Below are positions 62,642-64,000 of a stretch of DNA of 64,000 nt, piece by piece. The notes below the pieces were generated by a model. It was not told the DNA's origin, searched no databases, and was given only the letters and a program-made list of their open reading frames with translations. Numbering within the stretch: position 1 is the first letter of the stretch; the number at the start of each line of letters is the position of its first letter. This DNA is from Prevotellaceae bacterium (GTDB lineage Bacteria; Bacteroidota; Bacteroidia; Bacteroidales; Bacteroidaceae), in contig JAISIN010000121.1 in assembly GCA_031262085.1 (NCBI GenBank), positions 1 through 64,000 on the forward strand, read 5' to 3'. Made by a program: the position numbers and the translations under genes.

Positions 62642-63556
62642 TCAGATTTTAATTCCCAGCACATCGCACAGTATGGCTTCGCGTGCGTACAAGCCGTTTT
62701 GTGCTTGTTGGAAGTAATAAGCTTTGGGGTTATCGTCTACGTCGTAGGCAATTTCATTGACGCGTGGTAGTGGATGGAGTATGCGCAGGTTGGGGCGTGT
62801 TTGTTCGAGCATGCGATTGCGCAGTACATATACGTTTTTCACCCGTTCGTATTCGCGCAGGTCGGTAAATCGTTCGCGTTGTACGCGGGTCATATACAAG
62901 ATGTCGGCATCGGCAATGACCTCTTCGTTGAATGCGGTATGTTCTACATATCTGATGCCTTGTTGTTGGCAGTAGATTTTGTACTCTTCGGGCATCTTGA
63001 GTTCATCGGGTGCGATGAAGTGGAAGGTAGGGTCGAAGTGTCGCATCGCCATGAGAAGTGAGTGTACGGTTCGTCCGTATTTCAAATCTCCTACCAGATA
63101 GATATTGAGGTGTTCGAGTGTTCCCTGTGTTTTGTAGATGGAGTATAGGTCGAGCATGGTTTGTGAGGGGTGCTGATTCGCTCCGTCGCCTGCATTGACA
63201 ATAGGAACGGCAGTCACTTCGCTTGCGTAACGTGCCGCTCCTTCGAGATAATGCCGCATCACGATGATGTCGGCGTAGTTGCTTACCATAATAATGGTAT
63301 CTTTGAGCGTTTCGCCTTTGGAAGAGCTGGTTGCTTTGGGGTCGGCAAATCCGATGACGCGAGCGCCTAATCGGTTGGCTGCCGTTTCGAAGCTCAGTCG
63401 GGTGCGGGTAGAGGGTTCAAAGAAGAGTGTGGCAACAATTTTCCCTTCCAGCAGCTTGCTGTTGGGATTCGCTTCAAAATGTCTGGCCATCTCGATCATA
63501 TAGAGGATTTTCTCCTTGCTATAATCTGCAATGGTCACTAAACTTCTGTTTTCCAT
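62642..63556 (-). CDS. pyrB: Aspartate carbamoyltransferase catalytic subunit
   Basis: The catalytic chain of ATCase, 304 residues, which joins carbamoyl phosphate and aspartate in pyrimidine synthesis. The carbamoyl-phosphate site STRTR is at 49-53, Lys80 in SSSKGETL comes from the neighbouring chain in the trimer, and HPLPR occurs near the end. First gene of the pyrB-pyrI-flavin reductase-barrel-glyA string. Only a weak promoter-like box is visible upstream. Confidence 0.97.
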   Translation of the reverse strand: MENRSLVTIADYSKEKILYMIEMARHFEANPNSKLLEGKIVATLFFEPSTRTRLSFETAANRLGARVIGFADPKATSSSKGETLKDTIIMVSNYADIIVMRHYLEGAARYASEVTAVPIVNAGDGANQHPSQTMLDLYSIYKTQGTLEHLNIYLVGDLKYGRTVHSLLMAMRHFDPTFHFIAPDELKMPEEYKIYCQQQGIRYVEHTAFNEEVIADADILYMTRVQRERFTDLREYERVKNVYVLRNRMLEQTRPNLRILHPLPRVNEIAYDVDDNPKAYYFQQAQNGLYAREAILCDVLGIKI

Positions 63557-63623
63557 TTATTCGTCTGGTTATTGCTTGTTTTGGGGGGCGAAGTTATGAA
63601 AAAAAGGAATAGGCGCTCTTGGT

Positions 63624-64000
63624 TTACTTGACATATTTTTCTAACCACGCATCCTGTTCGTAGAGCAGATGTAAAATGTTCTCGCGTGCCGCATATCCGT
63701 GGCTTTCGAGCGGGAGCACTACATATCTCACCGTAGCTTTGTTTCCTTTCAATGCTTGATAGAATCGTTCGCTCTGCATGGGGAAGGTTCCCGTATTGTT
63801 GTCTAACTCGCCGTGTACCAACAGCAAGGCTCCGTGTAGCTTGTCGGCATACATGAAGGGCGACATGGTGTTGTAGACCTCTGGTGCTTCCCAGTAGGTG
63901 CGCGTTTCGGCTTGGAAGCCAAAGGGTGTGAGGGTGCGGTTGTAAGCTCCGCTGCGTGCAATGCCGGCTTTGAACAATTGGGTGTGCGTCATCAGGTTGG
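63624..64000 (-). CDS. S9 family (prolyl oligopeptidase-type) serine peptidase, C-terminal part only
   Basis: The last 125 or so residues of an alpha/beta-hydrolase peptidase; the gene continues past the right edge of the window. The Asp of the triad is in LLVHGELDNNTGTFPMQSER and the His is in LPLESHGYAARENI. The catalytic Ser lies outside the window. AGIARSGAYNRTLTPFGFQ is typical of the S9 peptidases related to glutamyl/dipeptidyl aminopeptidases. Its stop codon is followed by a 67-bp gap before pyrB. Confidence 0.85.
   Translation of the reverse strand, partial: NLMTHTQLFKAGIARSGAYNRTLTPFGFQAETRTYWEAPEVYNTMSPFMYADKLHGALLLVHGELDNNTGTFPMQSERFYQALKGNKATVRYVVLPLESHGYAARENILHLLYEQDAWLEKYVK

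Overview
The window is chromosomal DNA of a gut-type Bacteroidales bacterium, most likely Bacteroides in the broad sense. The evidence is: tandem SusC/SusD pairs, hybrid two-component regulators (sensor, kinase, receiver and AraC domain in one chain), an Mfa/Fim-type fimbrial operon, many SPII lipoproteins, weak Shine-Dalgarno signals, and repeated matches to the Bacteroides -7 promoter box TAnnTTTG upstream of genes. I see no transposase, integrase, phage gene or CRISPR array.

Region 1 (1-704) has no intact gene. It holds a 3-copy 23-bp tandem repeat, the tail of a broken ATPase-like gene, a terminator-type hairpin and a dispersed-type palindrome. Region 2 (705-25358) is a xylan/arabinoxylan utilisation locus. 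On the minus strand an operon reads susC1-susD1-susC2-susD2-surface glycan-binding lipoprotein-GH10 xylanase, the last with two carbohydrate-binding modules inserted in the catalytic domain. Two paralogous hybrid two-component regulators (HTCS1, HTCS2) flank a plus-strand cytoplasmic GH43 gene. HTCS2 is translationally coupled to an upstream ABC-F ATPase (uup). Long xylan would be cut at the surface by the xylanase, bound by the SusD and glycan-binding lipoproteins, imported by the two SusC porins, trimmed by GH43 in the cytosol and sensed in the periplasm by the HTCS proteins.

Region 3 (25464-28310) has an Fsr-type efflux gene, an orphan ECF sigma factor and a membrane protein with a BatD-like N-terminal half. 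Region 4 (28923-35380) is a five-gene minus-strand fimbrial operon: DUF3575/OmpA-like protein, Mfa1-type fimbrillin, FimB/Mfa2-like anchor, tip-type adhesin, second minor subunit. Region 5 (35588-40993) has trkA-trkH for potassium uptake and a BlaI-BlaR1-like pair whose peptidase is fused to two TonB C-terminal domains. Region 6 (41010-47939) is mainly housekeeping: Mrp ATPase, trmB, a DUF975 protein, ilvE, xseB, a DUF4468 protein, pirin, a SPOR lipoprotein and a lipocalin-like lipoprotein.

Region 7 (48035-52925) has tRNA-Thr(CGU), an orphan hybrid regulator with a periplasmic sugar-binding-protein sensor, and a Na/Pi cotransporter. Region 8 (53007-58012) has a nucleoside kinase with a ThrRS-like N-terminus, a TPR histidine-kinase-like protein that lacks the phosphoacceptor His, an outer-membrane DUF5723 protein and a small winged-helix protein. 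Region 9 (58215-64000) carries mntH, glyA, an outer-membrane beta-barrel protein, a flavin reductase, pyrI, pyrB and the 3' end of an S9 peptidase gene.

The least explained signal is a set of contiguous 18-23-bp tandem repeats in untranslated DNA at five separate places, mostly just 3' of genes. By eye the arrays share a purine-rich core on one strand although their genes are unrelated. Other points of interest are the two TACGA-N5-TCGTA palindromes at the blaI promoter, the TonB-box-like segments inside the BlaR1-TonB fusion, the kinase-like protein without its His, and the GH10 enzyme with inserted binding modules.
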